The position numbers and the translations under genes are program-made. This document shows positions 34,047 to 45,989 of a DNA stretch of 62,000 bases, in pieces. Below the pieces are notes generated by a model, which was not told the DNA's origin, did no database searches, and saw only the letters and a program-made list of their open reading frames with translations. Source of the DNA: Zygnema cylindricum (taxonomy: Eukaryota; Streptophyta; Zygnematophyceae; Zygnematales; Zygnemataceae). Position 1 is the stretch's first letter, and each line of letters opens with the position of its first letter. The stretch lies in the NCBI GenBank assembly GCA_037447655.1, contig JBBHKE010000059.1, positions 323,080-385,079 of the forward strand, read 5' to 3'.

Positions 34047-37000
34047 CATGCACCTCTTCACTAAGTTAAAAAAGATCCCTACAGTGGAAATAAAGTATGG
34101 GGATGGGAGAGTAGTTACCACAGATATAGTGGGCTCGGTAGATCTGAAAGTCTTAGTGGAGGGTAAGACTTCTATTCTCACCTTCTCAGATGTGCTCTAC
34201 ATTCCTCAATTGAGTAAGAATCTTGTGTCTACTTCTGTATTAGATGACAAGGATTTTGATACCTTCACTAAAAAGGGAGTCTTTACAGCTAAGTATGGAG
34301 ATGAATTCTACTTCATAGCAGATAAGGGTAGCAAAGGAATGTTTAGGCTTAACCTGAGTAATGAAAAGAAGAGTGCTTACTATGGTGGTGTCCCGAGCTT
34401 GATGATCTGGCATAAGCGTTTGGGACATGTGCATTTTGATAGGCTGAGGGAAATGAAGAAGCTGGGTGTAGTAGAAGGCATTCAGTTTGGGGATAATGAA
34501 ATGATGGATGATTGTATTGGCTGTGCCCAAGGTAAGGCTCACAGACTTCCCTTTCCCAAAACTGCCACATATAGAGGTGAGAAAGTACTAGATCTGGTCC
34601 ACACAGATATCTGGGGACCTGCAAGAGTGCCTTCGGTTGGGGGAAAGAGGTATATGTTGACAATTACCGATGATTGGTCCAGATATTCTACAGTCTACTT
34701 CTTGAAAACAAAGTCTGAAACACTAAAATACTTTAAAGAATACAAAGCCTGGAGTGAGAAGTTGCACGAAACCCCCATTAAGAGAATAAAGAGTGATAAT
34801 GGGGGAGAGTACACCTCTAACCAGTTTGAGGATTATTTGAGAGATGAGGGAGTTCAGCATCAAAAAACTGTACGGCATTTTTGCCGGCTCATAACTTATC
34901 GCCTGGTTGGCCGTTTTCAGTGATTCTTTTTGCTACGGACTCAGGGGAGTCCAGGCTACACAGGGGTGCAGTCAAATTGTCAGTTTGCCTTCTTGGGCAG
35001 CAGTGGTTGTGGCTTAAAGTGGGTTAGTTAAATACTATCTAGAGGCTTCCTGTATTTCTGTAGTCCAATGGAGGACACAGAATTTCAAATGACCCCTTAT
35101 GAAAGATGGGTTGGGAGGAAACCGAATATTTCTCACTTGAAAGTATTCGGTAGTCAAGTTTACACTCTCGACATAAATAACGAAAACTAGAAATTAGATG
35201 CTAAAGGGAAACCGGGATATTTTATGGGATATGATGAGGATGTCAAGGGATATAGAGTCTATGACTTATCTAAACAAGATATAATTATAGTAAAGCATCT
35301 AGTTGTTATGGATGAAGTTAAGTCTTTTGATCCCTTCAATTACAGAAAGAAAATCAGAATCAGTTTTGAGTCCGAAAGTGAGGAGGACTTAGATCTTTCC
35401 GTAAAGGATACATGTGATAACATGATTACAGATTCAGAGGAGATAAAAGATGGGGGAGATATACTAGAATCTCCTCATATTCCTACACACTTTGATGTGA
35501 GAGAGGAAGAGGAGTCAGAACCGATTTCCATGGAAAGGAGAGCTGATGAGACAGTTTGGAGAAATCCAAGACTTCCCTCCATTCCAGCTTCGGTCTTTAT
35601 GGGAGGACAGAGGAGCAGCAAAAGACTTCAAGAAAAACAGGCTGTTCACACGGTAACAAAGCTTTCTCACCCAAATGAGCCTCAGTCATACTCGCAGGCA
35701 ATGGAAAGTCCAGAGAAAGAAAGACGGGTCAGAGCCATAAATGATGAGATGGCTTCAATCATGGAGGCAAATACTTGGGAGCTGGTGGACTGTCCACCAG
35801 ACAGAAAAACCTATTGGGTGTAAATGGGTATTTAAAGTGAAATTGAACCCATATAACACCATCGAGAGATATAAGGCTCGTCTGGTGGCAAAAGGGTTCA
35901 CCCGAAAAGAGGGGATAGATTATGAGAAGACCTTTGCTCCGGTAGTTCGATTCCCATCTGTGAGGATTCTCTTTAGTTTAGCAGCAACAGAAGACATGGA
36001 GATACATCAGTTAGATATTAAGACCGCCTTCCTCAACGGTGAACTTGAGGAGGAAATCTTCATGCGGCAACCAAAAGGTTTTGTAGAGGAAGAAGAGGAA
36101 AGCAAAGTCTGCAGACTTATAAATTCTTTATATGGACTGAAGCAGCCCCCCAGACAATGGATAAGAAATTAGATGAGTATCTTACCAATCTGGGGTATAT
36201 TCGGATCAGTTCTGACCATTCTACTTATATGTTTGAGGATGAGAATGATGTGATTTTTATTGCAATTTATGTGGATGATTTGTAGCTATTGAGTAAGTCT
36301 ATGGAGAAGATAAATAGGCTAAAGAAAGATTTGAGAAGCAGATTTGATTTAGGGGAGGCTAAATATATTATGGGAATTCAAATGGAAAGAGATAGGGGGA
36401 AGAAGATAATCAAACTTACTCAGAAAAAGGCCATAGGAAATATGTTGGAGAAATTTCAAATGGAGAATGCAAACAGTTGTACCACTCCCATGGACTTGAA
36501 GAAAGTAAGTGATGGGAGTGTAGGAGGAGTGATAATGCTAGATGATCAGATGAGTTCAGAGGAGAGGCAATTTATGAAATCTATTCGTTACAGACAGGTT
36601 GTAGGAAGTTTAATATACTTTATGAATTGTACCAGGCCTGACATAGCTGCGGCAATTGGAGTCCTCAGTAGGAGTCTTAATGATCCTAGAAAGAGAGACT
36701 GGGAGGCAGCCAAGAAAAGAATGAGATACCTGGTGGGAACTAGGGATCTATGGTTGCATTTGGGAGGGGAGCACGCTGACATCACTACTTGGAGTGATGC
36801 CAGTCATGGGGATGCATCTATGAGAAGATGCACTTGTGGGTATGTATTATATGTGGGGGAAGGTGCTTGCTGTTGGAGCAGCAAGCAACAAAAGGTTGTT
36901 GCTCAGTGCACTATAGAGGCTGAGTACATGGCTTCTTGTTCTGCTGTGAAAGAGCTGATGTGGGTGAAGTCTTTATTGCCAGAATTGGGGTACATGAAAA

Positions 37001-37257
37001 AGGGAGTGCATGAAGTGTTTTGTGATAATCAGGCTGCAATTGCAATTGCAGCCAATCCAAAACATCATTTCAAAGCTAAGCATATGGACATAAGATTGAG
37101 CTTTGTAAGAGAAAAAGTGGAAAATAAAATTGTGAATTTGGTATATAGGAGTGATGGGGAAATGGTGGCTGATATGATGACAAAGCCTGTGCCATCTCCC
37201 AAGCTGAAGTACTGTAGGGAAAAATGTGGATTAAAAGAGAAATTAAAATTAGACTAG
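33967..37257 (+). pseudogene. pol: A2 Pol, interrupted by an LTR fragment
   Basis: Protease WIIDSGASMHMC (active-site DSGAS at 34014-34028) is intact. GAG-pre-integrase has HKRLGHVHFD and CIGC. Integrase keeps HTDIWGP and KSDNGGE, but the segment with the third acidic residue is replaced by LTR sequence (34874-35087). Coding homology resumes at 35088 (MTPYERW), with a shift near 35815 before the RT. RT N-terminal part 35741-36172 reaches YGLKQPPRQW, then a frameshift. The catalytic YVDDL (36268-36282) is followed by TAG at 36283-36285. RNase H to 37257 is open, with WSDASHGD, EAEYMAS, CDNQAA and KHMDI. Confidence 0.88.
34874..35087 (+). mobile_element. LTR R-U5 fragment inside A2 integrase
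   Basis: These 214 bp match the end of the A1 LTR (about 4654-4865): from just after the TATA position through GTGATTCTTTTTGCTACGG to the LTR end ATGGAGGACACAGAATTTCA. It replaces about 167 bp of integrase present in A3 (43633-43799). The right boundary is exactly the LTR terminus. The extent resembles strong-stop cDNA. Confidence 0.85.
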
Positions 37258-37270
37258 AAAATAAGGGGAG
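37258..37270 (+). other. A2 polypurine tract
   Basis: AAAATAAGGGGAG immediately before the 3' LTR. The same tract precedes the LTRs at 38482 and 45990. Confidence 0.85.
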
Positions 37271-38251
37271 TGTTGAAATCACTAGATTTAGGGGAGGTAT
37301 TTTCTAGGTCTTAATTAGAATAAAAAAGAAAAGAAAAGGAGAGGCAGCCTGCCTCCACCCTCTCTCTCTAGCCCCCGTACTTGTTGTAGTCACTAAAAGA
37401 GAGAGAGGGTGGTTGAGCCATGGCTGCCTAGGCAGGGCTTAAGAGTGACCTAAGTCACTCTCAACCAAAAAGGTTGAGTCCAGCAGGACTCGAACCTCCG
37501 ACCGGTAGGGCGAGGCGTAGCCGTCAACCCTTACCAGTTTGTCGTAGTAGTCCGTTAGGATACATGGGGTTCGACAGCTATTTAAACAATAGATAGACGA
37601 CTAACCCGATTTACGGAATTACAAATAGGAAACATAGAAACTAGTTGGGGAATTAAGTACGCACAAAACAAATGTACCGAACATTTGTTTTGAACGGCTG
37701 GGAATTAAAGTCGGTTTGGATCCGACGGCTCACATCATCGTCGAGATCGCGTAATGGCCGCTTTGGCGGTTTTCGGATGTAACATGACCTGGCGACACGT
37801 GGCAAAATGTCATTGGGAAGCGGGAATCCCAGAAAGCATGAGGACAAGTCCGGAGAAGACACGCGTCCACTCCATGGTTTTATCGTACACAGGCCGTACA
37901 AAAAGTACATGGTACCTTTCTGTACTGTACAGTCTTCTAATTGGTTCGGTACATCAGTAGACAGGAGTTGTGAGAGGGTTTAGGACTTAGTGGATTGAGG
38001 AGGAAGCCGCCTCTCTCCCAACAAGCGTGTATAAATATTGGCATCTTTGCCACTCCATAATTAATCGCTTGGTTGGGCGTTTTTAGTGATTCTTTTTGTT
38101 GTGGACTCAAGGGAGTCCAGACTGCACAGGGGTGCAGTCAGATTATTTATCTGTGTGCTAGGGTGGCAGTTGCTCTCGTTGAAAGTGGGTTAGTCAAAAA
38201 CTACCTACAAGCTTCCTCGATTTTGGTCCAAATGGGGGACACAGAATTGCA
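37271..38251 (+). mobile_element. A2 3' LTR
   Basis: TGTTGAAATCACTAG to CAGAATTGCA, 981 bp. Homology ends precisely after TTGCA, which fixes the LTR end used for all A-type elements. Contains the tRNA-like block (37470-37550) and a strong palindrome AAAACAAATGT/ACATTTGTTTT near 37674-37700. Confidence 0.88.
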
Positions 38252-38255
38252 CCGC

Positions 38256-38294
38256 GCACACACACACACACACACACACACGAGNNNNNNNNNN
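38256..38294. repeat. (CA)n tract followed by assembly gap
   Basis: About 13 CA units directly after the A2 LTR end, then GAG and ten Ns (38285-38294). The true distance to the next element is unknown. Confidence 0.95.
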
Positions 38295-39608
38295 CACATT
38301 GTATTATTTATAAATAGTTTGGACTATATTGGATAGTAATTAGGATCTGAACATCCAATTCCGATGACCGATTAAACTGCCTGCCATCCATGGGCCTAGT
38401 TTACAGCCCAGGCAGATATATAAATGTATTTGTTGTTTTTGAAGGGAGTTGAAAGTAAAGTAGACTAGAAAATAAGGGGAGTGTTGAAATTTAAGTATTT
38501 TATAAGTCTAGAGATTGTAAAATAAAAGCCAAAACAATGACAGCTTGCCTCTAACTCTTCACTCAAGTGCCCACACTTATCGCAGTCATTGAAGACTTGA
38601 GGAGGAGTTAGATCCATGGCTGCCTAGGCTGTCCAAAGAGGACAGGAAAGCAAATCTCGATAGAGTTACCTAAAATGTTTGACGGACCCGACATTTGATC
38701 CGGGTACCTACCGTCCGTCAAATTAGCCAGTAGCCTTAACCTACAAGTCTAGGATTAATGATAGGTTATATCAGGTTTGATAAATATTTATTATGTTACA
38801 CGTAGACTAGTTTATTTAACAAGATATAGATACGCAATGCATAGATACTGTTTTTGTATGATTTTAATGTACTATATGAAACACATACCTTGCATTTGTT
38901 TCGAACACGAAACAAATACCGCGCGTATATTTTCAACGGCTATAGTTGTATCCGGTTTTGATTGGACGACCACGATGGGCGCCGCGATCACGGAATATGT
39001 AATTTTGGCGTTTAACTGTCATCGCCACATCATGTGACACGTGGCGCGACAACGTTGGATTGCGCTAACTCCAGAGATTACGGGAACAAATCCTGATATG
39101 ACACGTGTCGACATTTTGGCCATGTCGTACGATGGCTGTACAGAAAGTACTCCGGCACATGTATTTTTCTGTACGACACAATTATTTAATTGGTGCTGTA
39201 CGTCAGTAGATAGAGTTTTAGAGAGAGATAGGACTTAGAAAATTTAGTAGGTAGCGGCCTCTCTTCGAGAGAGCTCCAGTATAAAAGGGTCATCTTTGAC
39301 AATTCATATCTATCAATTTACTTGACCATTTTCAGTGATTCTTTTTGCTGCGGACTCAGGGGAGTATAGGTTACACAGAGGTTTAGTCTGTCAGAATTTT
39401 TTGTCTACCAAGGTGGCTGCATTTATAAGGGAAAGTGAAAGTGGGTGAAAGTGTCCAAAACCCATATTCTAACTTTGCATTTTGTGGTGGAATTGAGCAC
39501 ACAGAAAGTCTTATTTCTTAGGGGTGAAACTATAATGGGTCTTTGATTGTCAAAGGGTCAGTCATTTGGGTTTATATCAACTTGGAGTCGGCACTATCTA
39601 GATACGCT
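38295..39608 (+). mobile_element. D3: end of a copia internal region plus D-type LTR
   Basis: The polypurine tract AAAATAAGGGGAG (38469-38481) precedes TGTTGAAATTTAAG at 38482. About 180 bases upstream are non-coding or too short to place. The LTR has the antisense tRNA-like block (38680-38760), hairpin CATTTGTTTCG/CGAAACAAAT near 38893, CACGTGG at 39040, a GTAC cluster (39125-39210) and U5. It stops near 39608 (TATCTAGATACGC) about 60 bases short of a full D end. Confidence 0.75.
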
Positions 39609-40019
39609 TTTTTTGGGTATGCGGTTTTTGTGGGCAATAGAACACACTCAGTTTCACAGCATTATAACGCAACTTAGCAGCATAGCAATGTAGCAAAATG
39701 TAGAGTGTACGGTATAGTTCTAGAACGTAGTGTGAATAGGATGCAATTAATGAAGTTTGTCAATGTGTACATAGTTGACCAGCTGTAGTACTGATTAACT
39801 AGCAAGTAGCTAGTTTAAATAGTAAGTAGATATAGTGAAGAGACACCCTTTTTAGAAGTAGACTTCTGAGAGCGAGCAGACAATATTGTAATATCTCCCT
39901 GAGTAATAAAGCTCTAGCTTTTCCTTGTGTGGAGTGTGTAACCTTGCTGTTGCTACGAGTGAATCTTTAGGAATATTCCAGTGTGCATCTTGGACGTGGT
40001 GTCTAGGTTACTCATTTTA
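39609..40019. other. Unclassified non-coding sequence
   Basis: No homology to the other LTR families seen here. AATAAA at about 39904 and a terminal TTTTACACCAACA near 40012-40026 could be the end of an unrelated LTR, but I cannot find a partner. Confidence 0.35.
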
Positions 40020-40142
40020 CACCAACACTTTTTAGTTCCATGAAAAAGGTTGCAAGATCATTACAAAAGTGTGGTATTTTTCCCCCTTTGTATGCATATG
40101 CATCTATCTTTTGATCAGCCAATTGCTTTTGCAAAATATTAA
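40020..40142 (-). pseudogene. gag: Gag fragment (copia)
   Basis: On the minus strand this reads LADQKIDAYAYKGGKI, then HFCNDLATFFMELKSV, clearly related to the Gag core segment LAEQRLICYTFKGGKMLDYCTDL of A-type elements. It abuts the U5 end of the minus-strand LTR at 40143, with the primer site and first part of gag deleted. Confidence 0.75.
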
Positions 40143-40580
40143 AGAATTTCTGAGACCTCCATTGGTTCTCAGAGTAGGCAACTTAAGAAGCTTATCTAGA
40201 TAGTGCCGACTCTAAGTTGATACAAACCAAAATGAATGACACCTTGACAGTCAAAACCCCAATACAACTTCACCCCCATGAAAGAAGACTTTTTGTGTGC
40301 TGAGTTCCCCACAGAATGCAAAATAAGAATATGAGTTTTTGGACTAATTCCCCCAATTTGAATTTCCTTTATAAATGCCTCCTCACTAGCGGGCAAAAAC
40401 TTTGACCAAAAAAATCCCTATGTAGCTTGAACTCCATTGAGTCCACACAAAAAAGAATCAGTGAAAATGGTCAACCGAGTGAGTTGTAATTAAATGGCAA
40501 AGTTTGCCTTTTTATACAAATGCTCTCTAGGAAAAAGGCGGCTACCAAAATTATTCTTACTTCTACAACCCCTCTCTAAG

Positions 40581-41578
40581 TGTTGAATTCACTAGATTTA
40601 GGTGAGATATTTTCTAGGTCTTAATTATAATAAAGAATGAAAAAAAAAGCAAAGGCAGCCTGCCTCCACCTTCTCTCTTTTGCCCCCACACTTGTTGTAG
40701 TCACTGAAGGAGAGAGAGGGCGGTGGAGCCATGGCGTCCTTAGCTCCATAGGCAAAGCTTAAGAGTGACCTAAGTCACTCTCAACCAAAAAGGTTGAGTC
40801 CAGCAGGACTCGAACCTCTGACCGATAGGGCGAGGCATAGCCATCAATCCTTACCAGTCTGTCGTAGTAGTCCGTTAGGATACATGGGGTTCGATAGCTA
40901 TTTATACAATAGATAGACGACTAAATCCGATTAACAAAATTACAAATATGATACATAGAAACTGGTTGGGAATTTAGTGATCACAAAACAAATGTACCGA
41001 ACATTTGTTTTGAACGGCTGGGAAATAAAGTCGATTTGGATCCAACGGCTCACATCATTAACGAGATCCTAGAATGGCCGCTTTGGCGGTTTTCGGATGT
41101 AACATGACTTGGCGACACGTGGCAATATGTCATTGGAAAACTGGAATCCCGGGGAGCGTGAGGACAAGTCCGGAGGAGATAGACGTCCACTCCATGGCCT
41201 TATCGTACACAGGACGTACAGAAAGTACATCGGCCATAGTACCTTTTCTGTACTATACAGTTTTGATTAGTTCCGTACATCAGTAGATAGGGGTTGTGAG
41301 AGGGTTTAGGACTTAGTGAATTGAGGAGGTAGCCGCCTCTCTCCCAACAAACTTGTATAAATATTGGCACCTTTTGCCACTCGATAATTAATCGCCTGGT
41401 AAGGCGTTTTCAGTGATTATTTTTGAAGTGGACTCAGGGGAGTCCAGACTAAACAGGGGTGTAGTCAGATTATCCATTTATCGGCTAGGGTGGCAATTGC
41501 TCTCGTTGAAAGTGGGTTAGTCAAAAACTACCTAGAGGCTTTCTCAATTTTGGTCCAAATGGAGGACACAGGATTGCA
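40581..41578 (+). mobile_element. A3 5' LTR
   Basis: TGTTGAAT to CAGGATTGCA. tRNA-like block 40790-40870 with exact B-box GGTTCGAGTCC on the reverse strand, CACGTGG at about 41115, GTAC cluster 41205-41280, TATAAATA near 41355. The gag ATG is at 41559. The primer site GGTTATGGGCCCACC is at 41579-41593. Confidence 0.92.
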
Positions 41579-42780
41579 GGTTATGGGCCCACCCTCTAGG
41601 GTGCCCTTACTCAACGGATCCGGATTCATTTAATGGGAAGCTATGATGACAGGGGCATTATGTGAGAAACGATTATGGGGTATTGTTAGTGGACAAGTGA
41701 AACGTCCATCTAAAGGAACTCCACCAGGGTTTGGAGGAGTGAGTTTTTTTGCAGCTGGATCTGCTCCAACGGAGGAGACAGATGATAAGGACAGCAGTGT
41801 GTCCGAAAAAGGGAAAGGAAAGGAGACACCTCTCACTCCTATTGCCATGGCACCCGGAGCGGTGGCCGTGAAGACTGAGGAAAACGACATTCAGATGTGG
41901 GAGTACACCAACATGAATGCAAGGCACTTCTTTTTGAGGCACCATACCCAAGCGTTGGCAACTTCTCACCTTCAAATCTTCAAGGCTGAGGAGTTGTGGA
42001 TGACCTTAGTGGAGATCTATAGAGCTGGCACCATTTAGGAGCTTCAGCTGGCTGAGCAAAGGCTGATCTGTTACACTTTCAAAAGAGGAAAGATGTTGGA
42101 CTATTGCACCGATCTCTCTTGTCTATATATGGAGATGGAGCGTGCCGGATGTCAAGGCTGAGGAGTTGTGGATGACCTTAGTGAAGATCTATAGAGCTGG
42201 CACCATTCAGGAGCTTCAGCTGGCTGAGCAAAGGCTGATCTGTTACACTTTCAAAGGAGGAAAGATGTTGGACTATTGCACCGATCTCTTTTGTCTATAC
42301 ATGGAGATGGAGAGTGCCGGATGGACAGGCACTATGAAGATGAAAGTTAACACTCTCATCATGAAGTTGCCGGAGGATTATGGAAAGAGTGTTCAAGCTC
42401 TAGCTGCTTGAACGGACCAGTGGAGGAAGGATCCAAAGAAGTCATACAACAGCTTCAAAGGGGAAAAGGATCAATCTGGAGAACCGCGGACTCCCAAGGG
42501 CCTTTGTCATTTCTGCAAAAAGCCGGGGCACTTCATAGCCGATTGCATTAAGCTATCTGAGCTGAGGCTTCAAGAAAATCGTGGAGGTGGTTCTTCCGGA
42601 GGGAAGAAGAAAGCACTTGTGGTCACACGAGTGAAAGGAGAGACCGAGGAGGACGAGTCCTCCGAGGAGGAGGATGGGGAGCTTCTTCTTGACGAGAATC
42701 TAGAGGAGAAGGAGATCTCTCGGAAACAGAAGTGTGCCTTTGGAGCCATTCGGGAAGCACCAGAGGAGGGATGGATCATC
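41559..42780 (+). pseudogene. gag: A3 Gag with internal duplication and deletion
   Basis: MEDTGLQVMGPPSRVP then TAA at 41631-41633. Open again at 41643-42038, ending in TAG. A tandem duplication of 172 bp (41980-42151 and 42152-42323, starting TCAAGGCTGAGGAG) repeats part of the Gag core and shifts the frame, because 172 is not a multiple of three. About 120 bp present in A2 (around the segment YRVQEMDDSTWKWN) are missing after 42380. Zinc knuckle CHFCKKPGHFIADC near 42510 is intact. Confidence 0.85.
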
Positions 42781-45700
42781 AACTCAGGTGCATCCATACA
42801 TATGTGTCGTGACAGGCACCCCTTCACTAAGCTAAGAAAGATCCCTACTGTGTTAATAGAGTATGGGGATGGGAGAGTAGTTACCACACATCACAGGTAG
42901 ATCTGAAAGTCTTAGTGGAGGGTAAGACTTCTATTCTCACCTTCTCAGATGTGCTCTACATTCCTCAGTTGAGTAAGAATCTTGTGTCTACTTCTGTATT
43001 ATATGACAAGGATTTTGATACCTTCACTAGAAAGGGAGTCTTTACAGCTAAGTATGGAGATGAAGTCTACTTCACAGCAGATAAGGGTAGCCAAGGAATG
43101 TTTAGGCTTAACCTGGGTAATGAAAAGAAGAGTGCTTACTATGGTGGTGTTCTTAGCTTGATGATCTGGCATAAGCGTTTGGGACATGTGCATTTTGATA
43201 AACTGAGGGAAATGAAGAAGCTGGGTGTAGTAGAGGGCATTCAGTTTGGGGATAATGAGATGATGGATGACTGTAGTGGCTCTGCCCAAGGTAAGGCTCA
43301 CCGACTTCCCTTTCCCAAAACTGCCACATATAAAGGTGAGAAAGTACTAGATCTGGTCCACACAGATATCTGGGGACCACCAAGAGTGCCTTCGGTTAGG
43401 GGGAAGAGGTATATGTTGACAATTACCGATGATTGGTCCAGATATTCCAGAGTCTACTTCTTGAAAACGAAGTCTGAAACACCAAAATACTTTAAAGAAT
43501 ACAAAGCCTGGAGTGAGAAGTTGCACGGAACCCCCATTAAGAGAATAAGGAGTGATAATGGGGGAGAGTACACCTCTAACCAGTTTGAGGATTATTTGAG
43601 AGATGATGGAATTCAGCATCAGAAAACTGTACCGAATATTCCAAAACAGAATGGGGTAGCTGAAAGGCTAAACCGGACTTTGGGAGATAGTGTGTGCAGC
43701 ATGTTGGAAGATAAGAAAATAGGAAAAAGATTTTGGGCAGAGGCCATGAACTGTGCTAACTACATTAAGAATAGAGTCCTCACCACAGCTGTTAAAGGAA
43801 TGACCCCTTACGAGAGATGTGTTGGAAATAAACCGAATGTTGCTCACTTGAAAGTATTCTGTAGTCAAGTTAACAGTCTTGACACAGATAAGAAAAAAAG
43901 GAAATTATATGCTAAAGGGAAACCGCGATATTTTGTGGTATACGATGAGGATATCAAGGGATATAAGTCTATGACTTAGCTAAACAATATATCATTCTGG
44001 TAAAGCATGTAGTTGTCATGGATGAATGGAAGTCTTTTGATCCCTTCAAATACATTAAGAAAATCAGAATCAGTTTTGAGTCCGAGAGTGAGGAGGATTT
44101 AGATCTTCCCAGAAGGGACACTAGTGAAAACATGATTGTAGATTTAGGCGAGATAAAAGATGGGGGAGATATATCAGAATCCATATTCCTACACCCTTTC
44201 AGGAGAGAGAGGAAGAGGAGTCAAAACCGGTTCCTATGGATAGGGGAGCTGATGAGAGAGTTCGGAGGAATCCAAGACTTCCCTCCATTCCAGCTTCAGA
44301 CTTTGAGGGAGGACGGAGGAGCAGCAAAAGGCTTCAAGGAAAACATGATGCTTGCAAGGTAACAAAGCTTTCTCATCCAGATGAGCCTTAGTCATACTTA
44401 GAGGCAATGGACAGTCCGGAGAAAGAAGGGTGGGTTAGAGCCATAAATGATGAAATGGCTTCAATCATGGAGGCAAATACTTGGGAGCTGGTGGACTGTC
44501 CACTAGATAGAAAACCCATTGGGTGTAAATGGGTATTTAAAATAAAAACTGAATTCAGATAACACCATTGAGAGATTTAAGGCTCGACTAGTGGCAAAAG
44601 GGTTCACTCAAAAAGAGGGTATAGATTATGAGGAGACCTTTGCTCCGGTAGTTGGATTCCTATCTGTAAGGATTCTCCTTAGTCTAGTAGCAGCGGAAGA
44701 CATGGAAATTCACCAGATGGATATCAAAACCGCCTTCCTCAACCGTGAACTAGAGGAAGAAATCTTCATGCGACAACCAGAAGGTTTTGTAGAGAAAGGA
44801 GAGGAAAGCAAAGTCTGCAAACTTATAAAGTCTTTATAAGGACTGAAGCAGGCCCCTCAGACAATAGAATAAGAAACTAGATGAATTTCTTACCAGTCTA
44901 GGGTATATTTGGATCAGTTGTGACAATTCTATTGATATGTTTGAGGATGAGAATGGTGTGATTTTTATTGCAATTTATGTAAATGATTAGATGGTATTGA
45001 GTAAGTCTATGGAGAAGATAAATAGGCTAAAGAAAGATTTGGGAAGCAGATTTGACATGAAGGATTTAGGGGAGGCTAAATATATTTTGGGAATTCAAAT
45101 GGAAAGAGATAGGGGGAAGAGGATCGTCAGAATTACTCAGAAAGAGGCTATATGAAATATGCTGGAGAAATTTCAGATAGAGAATGCAAATAGTTGTACC
45201 ACACCCATGGACTTGAAGAAAGTAAGAGATGGAAGTGTAGAAAGAGGAGTGATAATGTTAGATGATCAGATGAGTCTCGAAGAGAGACCGTTTATGAAGT
45301 CTATTCCTTACAGACAGGTTGTAGGAAGTTTGATTTACTTTATGAATTATACTAGGCCTGACATAGCTGCAGCAGTTGGAGTCCTCAGTAGGAGTCTGAA
45401 TGATCCTAAAAATAGAGACTGGGAGGCAGCCAAGAGAGTAATGAGATACCTGGAAGGAACTAAGGATCTATGGTTAGATTTGGGAGGGGAGCACACTGAC
45501 ATCACTACTGAGAGTGATGCAAGTTATGGGGATGCACCTATGAGAAGATGCACTTCTGGGTATGTATTGTATGTGGGGGAAGGTGCTTGTTGTTGGAGCA
45601 GCAAGCAACAAAAGGTTGTTGCTCAGTCCACTATAGAGGCTGAGTACATGGCCTCTTATTCTGCTGTGAAAGAGGTGATGTGGGTGAAGTCCTTGTTGCA

Positions 45701-45973
45701 AGAATTGGGGTACATCAAGAAGGGAGTACATGAAGTGTTTTGTGATTATCAGGCTGCAATTGCAATTGCAGCCAATCCAAACATCATTTCAAAGCTAAGC
45801 ATATGGATATAAGATTGAGCTTTGTGAGGGAAAAAGTGGAAAATAAAATTGTGAATTTGGTGTATAGGAGTGATGGGGAAATGTTGGGTGATATGATGAC
45901 AAAGCCTGTGCCATCTACCAAGCTGAAGTATTGTACAGAGAAATGTGGATTAAAAGAGAAATTAAAATTAGAC
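42619..45973 (+). pseudogene. pol: A3 Pol with mutated active sites
   Basis: Protease reads NSGAS: Asp to Asn at 42781-42783 removes the catalytic aspartate. GAG-pre-integrase has CSGS instead of CIGC (Cys to Ser at 43281-43283), breaking a zinc ligand. Integrase (42915-43979) is open for 354 codons with HTDIWGP, RSDNGGE and GVAERLNRT. The linker and RT are broken by shifts near 43979 and 44360-44590. The RT catalytic motif is YVND then stop (44976-44990), so Asp is lost. RNase H has DYQAA for DNQAA and a shift near 45780. Domain order is copia. Confidence 0.9.
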
Positions 45974-45975
45974 TA

Positions 45976-45989
45976 GAAAATAAGGGGAG
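45976..45989 (+). other. A3 polypurine tract
   Basis: GAAAATAAGGGGAG directly before the 3' LTR at 45990. Confidence 0.85.

Larger units (their letters stand above)
31904..38251 (+). mobile_element. A2: A-type Ty1/copia element, defective
   Basis: LTR (31904-32890), primer site, gag, protease, integrase with an embedded LTR piece, RT, RNase H, polypurine tract, LTR (37271-38251). The LTRs are close in sequence and length (987 and 981 bp). Flanking pentamers TATCA and CCGCG differ, so the ends did not come from one clean insertion, or the right side was rearranged next to the (CA)n tract and gap. It shares most of its sequence with A3 (40581-46988). Confidence 0.9.

Noticed and set aside
31904-38251. 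Calling A2 a potentially active element
   Set aside because: Stops in gag and RT, frameshifts, and a replaced integrase segment exclude activity.
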